From Chitinophaga varians (GTDB lineage Bacteria; Bacteroidota; Bacteroidia; Chitinophagales; Chitinophagaceae), in NCBI RefSeq assembly GCF_014529945.1, contig NZ_JACVFB010000007.1, positions 434,001 through 498,000 on the forward strand: a DNA stretch of 64,000 nucleotides, in the 5' to 3' direction. The notes under the pieces are model-generated. The model did not search any database, was not told where the DNA came from, and was given only the letters and a program-made list of their open reading frames with translations. Both the position numbers and the translations under genes were made by a program. This document shows, one piece after another, positions 60,811-64,000 of this stretch (positions are counted from its first letter, which is position 1; every line of letters begins with the position of its first letter).

Positions 60811-62256
60811 TCACGTTTTGGCTTTTTCAAAATTTCCCTTCTCCTTATGTTCTCCAACAACCGTTTTTAGTAAGATGACCATCGGTGAATTCGCTGTTTT
60901 GTTGGGCAGATGAATGAAATATTCGTTGCGGCCAATCCACTCCGGCGTAAGGGCAGTACTGCCTGCTGGTATAGACACGCCTGTCAGTTCGGTACGTGCC
61001 GGCAGCTTCACCCGCAGACTACCGGAAACGGGTATATTAAATACCACCATATACACGCTGTCGGTTCCGGCTTTACGAATGTAATAGCCCCAGTCCTGCT
61101 TTTCAAAACCGGCATAGGTGCCACTATAAACAGCGTCCCCATTGACTTTCATCCATTCACCAATACCTTCCATCAGCAGATGCTCTTCGGCACGATAAGT
61201 ACCGTCTGCTTTGGGACCGAAGTTGAGCACAAAGTTGCCGTTGAGCGATACGCTCTTCACCAGCATCTCCAGTATTTCATTGACTGTCTTGACGTGCCCG
61301 GCCCATTTGGCATGATAGCCCCATTGGTTCTCCGGCACGGTCATTACCGCCTCCCAGTCGTTGCCATGCACGTCGTCTATCGTCGCCGGCAGCTTCCTTT
61401 CCCAGCCCTGCTCATAGTCGCCCATCAGGCGGCCGTTGGAATCGAAGTGGCGGGCCCCTTTTTCATCGGCGCGCAGGCGGCTGCCGATGACCAGGCCGGG
61501 ATGCAGCGATTGCAGATGCTGCTCCAGTTCATCACTGAAAGCACCGTCATTCTTCCAGGAATCGTCCCAGGTGCCATCGAACCAGAACCCTTTAATGGTG
61601 GGATAACGCTGCAACAGTTCTGTCAACTGATTCTTGACGAAGGTCTGAAAACGTTTACCAGCGGCGGAATCAGCGGCATTCTTCAGCGAAGCGCGATAGT
61701 CGGGATGGTTCCAGTCGATGATGGAAAAATACAGGTGCACATCGATGCCCGCTTTGTTGTACGCATCAATCATCGGCCCCAGCAAATCTTTTTTCCAGGG
61801 GGAAGCCGCGATGGTATATGTTGAATACTTACTGGGCCACAAACAAAAACCATCATGGTGTTTGGTGGTGATGACCATGTATTTGGCGCCCATGCTCTTT
61901 GCCTGTGCGGCCCACCGCTGCGGATTAAAATCTACCGGATTAAACTGACGGAACAACCGATCATAGTCCTCGTGCGGCATTTCTTTCCACGAACGTATCC
62001 ATTCGGCAGCGCCGTTATAGGTCTTGCCTTTCCATTCCCCGCCGGGGATGGCGTACAGTCCCCAGTGAATGAACTGTCCGAAGCGGAGTGACCGCCAGCG
62101 GGCCATATCAGCATCGGTGCGGTTGCCTGTCCGGTGCGCGCCATGCAGGAGTGGAATGGTATCTTTTTTCGGCAGCTTTTCCTGCGCCGTAGCCTGCAGC
62201 ATGAAAGTACAGCAGGCGGCGGTCAGAATGCCGGTAATCATTTTATTCATCATCAT
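60811..62256 (-). CDS. Secreted alpha-L-fucosidase (GH29)
   Basis: A 481-residue protein with a signal peptide (LTAACCTFMLQATAQ). GH29 landmarks are RFGQFIHWGLYAIPGGEW, TTKHHDGFCLWPSKYSTY and the nucleophile Asp227 in IKGFWFDGTWDDSW. A C-terminal beta-sandwich completes it. It releases L-fucose from glycans in the periplasm or outside the cell. It lies nine bases downstream of a GH2 enzyme on the same strand; together they suggest breakdown of a fucosylated galactose-containing glycan. Confidence 0.93.
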   Translation of the reverse strand: MMMNKMITGILTAACCTFMLQATAQEKLPKKDTIPLLHGAHRTGNRTDADMARWRSLRFGQFIHWGLYAIPGGEWKGKTYNGAAEWIRSWKEMPHEDYDRLFRQFNPVDFNPQRWAAQAKSMGAKYMVITTKHHDGFCLWPSKYSTYTIAASPWKKDLLGPMIDAYNKAGIDVHLYFSIIDWNHPDYRASLKNAADSAAGKRFQTFVKNQLTELLQRYPTIKGFWFDGTWDDSWKNDGAFSDELEQHLQSLHPGLVIGSRLRADEKGARHFDSNGRLMGDYEQGWERKLPATIDDVHGNDWEAVMTVPENQWGYHAKWAGHVKTVNEILEMLVKSVSLNGNFVLNFGPKADGTYRAEEHLLMEGIGEWMKVNGDAVYSGTYAGFEKQDWGYYIRKAGTDSVYMVVFNIPVSGSLRVKLPARTELTGVSIPAGSTALTPEWIGRNEYFIHLPNKTANSPMVILLKTVVGEHKEKGNFEKAKT

Positions 62257-62265
62257 GGTCCTGTT

Positions 62266-64000
62266 TTATTCTGATGCCTGTAATTGCCAGGTGATCGTGT
62301 CTGTTAATATCTTCCCGTGCTGAACACCAGTGGCGGTGATGGTATTACTGCCGGGTTGCAGGATAACGTCATCAAAAAGAATATCTCTTTTATTAGCTCC
62401 CTGCTTACCGGTCAATGGTTTCCCGTTATTCACGGAAAGGGTGACCTTCTCCATATTACTGAATACTTCCACCTGTACCTTTGCCTGCTTACGGATGTTG
62501 TGACGACGCTCTGCAATGTAGATCATCGGCTCCGGGTTCCAGTTGGCTTTGTACCAGAAGAAAGCGTCTTTTTTCTGTTTGCGGTCATAGGTGATCAGCC
62601 CTTTCAGGTTACGGGCATTTACGCCACCTCTGTTCCACATGGGCACGGCAAACTCGAAGGTGTTCCACAGGTAAGACGCAGCAATATAAGGATGTTGCTC
62701 AATAACTGCCCACTGTTTTACGTGTGTGGCCGTCTGATAGGTCTCAGGAAAAAATTGACCGTTTACCGGATTAAAGTTGGTGGACAGTGAATCGGTGTGC
62801 TGATGGATATTACCATCTGCGCCATATTCCGTCAGCATCAGTTTATAGTCCGGATATTTTTGTTCCAGTCCCTTCACCCAGCCTTCAATATCTTCGATCT
62901 TGCCTTCATACCAGCCATAGTAGCGGTTCATGCCTTGTATATCGGCTGCCAGGTTCGCCGGGCGGTCCATCTCCCCATAACCGCTGACAGCGGTGGTATA
63001 ACGGTCAGGGTCTTCTGTTTTGGCCAGGTCGTTCAACTGGCGCGTGAGCACGGCCACATGTTCATCAGGTGTTTTGGCGTATACTTCGTTGTGCAGTCCC
63101 CATACATAAATAGCCGGATGGTTAAAATTCTGCCGGATCAGTTCTGTCAGCTGCTGCTTGGCATTATCCCCTTCTTTACCGGAAGAATTATTTACGAAAG
63201 GTATTTCCGCCCATATCACAAAGCCCATGCTATCACACTGCGCGTACAGGTACTCCGCCTGTTGATAATGGGCGAAGCGGATAGCGGTAGCACCTATCTC
63301 CCCGATCAGGTCCAGGTCTGCTTTATGTTGCGCATTGGACAGCGCGTTGCCATAGTCCTGCCATTCCTGGTGGCGGGTAACGCCATGCATCACATAAGGC
63401 TGCCCATTCAGGAAAAATCCTTTGCCGGGCACCACTTCAAAACGACGGATGCCCAACGGCTGCGTGACCGCGTCCAGTACTTTACCATCGGCCATCACCG
63501 TAGTGGTGAGCGAATACAGGTAGGGGTCTTTCCGGCCGTTCCATAAATGTGGCTGGTTGAGCAGCAGGTCCTGCCGGATGATATTGATACCCTGCGGACT
63601 GACATTGACTTTTTTACTGTTGGCCGCCACCTGCTTACCCTGACGGTCTTTGATGACCGTCTGCACCGTGATGTCTTTATGATGCAGCTGTTTGTTTTCT
63701 ATCTTGGCGGTCACACTGATCGCAGCCTTTTGTGCGCTGACCTCACCCTGGCGGATATAGATACCCGGTGAGGCATAATCCGTTGTGGTGATATGGATAT
63801 CGTTGGTAATGATCAGGCTTACCGGCCGGTAGATACCGCCGAAGATACCAAACAGGAAATGATTGATGGGCAACACATCTTCACGGGCGCTGTTGTTGGC
63901 TTTCACCACAAAAGTGTTCTCTTCGCCGTATTTCACCGAATGGGTGATCTCATAACAGAAAGCGGAATAAGAGCCTTTATGCTCCCCTATCAGCCGGTTG
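62266..64000 (-). CDS. Glycoside hydrolase family 2 protein (5' partial)
   Basis: At least 577 codons; the frame continues past the right edge, where NRLIGEHKGSYSAFCYEITH precedes the first internal start. The sugar-binding domain (NHFLFGIFGGIYRPVSLI), the immunoglobulin-like domain and the TIM barrel are present. Catalytic Glu residues are in NHPAIYVWGLHNEVY (acid/base) and LMLTEYGADG (nucleophile). Features such as VTRHQEWQDYGNALS favour a beta-galactosidase-type member. A C-terminal Ig-like domain ends the protein. It is co-transcribed with the fucosidase. Confidence 0.92.
   Translation of the reverse strand, partial: NRLIGEHKGSYSAFCYEITHSVKYGEENTFVVKANNSAREDVLPINHFLFGIFGGIYRPVSLIITNDIHITTTDYASPGIYIRQGEVSAQKAAISVTAKIENKQLHHKDITVQTVIKDRQGKQVAANSKKVNVSPQGINIIRQDLLLNQPHLWNGRKDPYLYSLTTTVMADGKVLDAVTQPLGIRRFEVVPGKGFFLNGQPYVMHGVTRHQEWQDYGNALSNAQHKADLDLIGEIGATAIRFAHYQQAEYLYAQCDSMGFVIWAEIPFVNNSSGKEGDNAKQQLTELIRQNFNHPAIYVWGLHNEVYAKTPDEHVAVLTRQLNDLAKTEDPDRYTTAVSGYGEMDRPANLAADIQGMNRYYGWYEGKIEDIEGWVKGLEQKYPDYKLMLTEYGADGNIHQHTDSLSTNFNPVNGQFFPETYQTATHVKQWAVIEQHPYIAASYLWNTFEFAVPMWNRGGVNARNLKGLITYDRKQKKDAFFWYKANWNPEPMIYIAERRHNIRKQAKVQVEVFSNMEKVTLSVNNGKPLTGKQGANKRDILFDDVILQPGSNTITATGVQHGKILTDTITWQLQASE

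Overview
The window looks like a chromosomal segment of a Chitinophaga-like member of the Bacteroidota. Supporting signs are the moderately GC-rich coding sequence, lipoproteins with GC/SC-type lipoboxes, weak or absent Shine-Dalgarno sequences, a TTG-N20-TAnnTTTG promoter, SusC/BtuB-type nutrient uptake, GH29/GH2/GH172 glycosidases and a class I lanthipeptide locus with several precursors. No tRNA, rRNA, CRISPR array or transposase was seen.

Layout: (1) 2-1826, an AraC regulator cut by the window edge, DoxX and cupin genes and a small unknown. (2) 2072-16261, a Wzx/Wzy-type exopolysaccharide locus: acyltransferase, OPX lipoprotein, Wzc-like tyrosine kinase, flippase, polymerase-like protein, three glycosyltransferases, three FkbM methyltransferases and the initiating phosphoglycosyltransferase. 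(3) 16537-22278, a complete four-enzyme trans-4-hydroxyproline catabolic operon on the minus strand, with a divergent AraC regulator and a 10-bp direct repeat between them. (4) 22365-30712, mixed genes: alcohol dehydrogenase, polysaccharide deacetylase, an unknown membrane-anchored protein, an atypical PolX, an ECF41 sigma factor, an HxlR regulator and an MFS exporter. (5) 30719-36115, a stress module with two tandem universal stress proteins, a PAS histidine kinase and a receiver-Crp/Fnr fusion, with TGA-N6-TCA sites in both intergenic promoters. (6) 36194-42903, a lipoprotein, a GH172-type protein, an ABC-2 permease, a membrane-anchored P-loop protein, a PAS-LuxR regulator, an orphan small transcription unit, a kinase-like protein and a Nudix hydrolase.

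(7) 42969-50330 is a corrinoid (vitamin B12) uptake region on the minus strand. Two cobalamin riboswitches each head a module. The first holds a BtuB-like TonB receptor, a BtuG-like propeller lipoprotein and a PKD-containing surface lipoprotein. The second holds a diverged propeller lipoprotein and a relative of the surface lipoprotein without the PKD domain.

(8) 50338-56575 is a class I lanthipeptide cluster. A full-length LanB faces away from an operon of three short precursors followed by LanC. A fourth, different precursor overlaps the 3' end of lanB and is followed by a terminator. The four precursors are only 43-57 residues long but share a leader pattern (KK-x-x-L-x-x-I-K-V-x-x-L). No LanT or LanP was found nearby. 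(9) 56578-64000 holds a phosphopantetheinyl transferase, an NAD(P)-binding protein, a TlpA-like lipoprotein, a VOC protein, an HtrA-like protease, an alpha-L-fucosidase and a GH2 glycosidase cut by the window end.

Several families of palindromic repeats lie between genes, mostly as hairpins between convergent genes. In two cases they supply a gene's stop codon.
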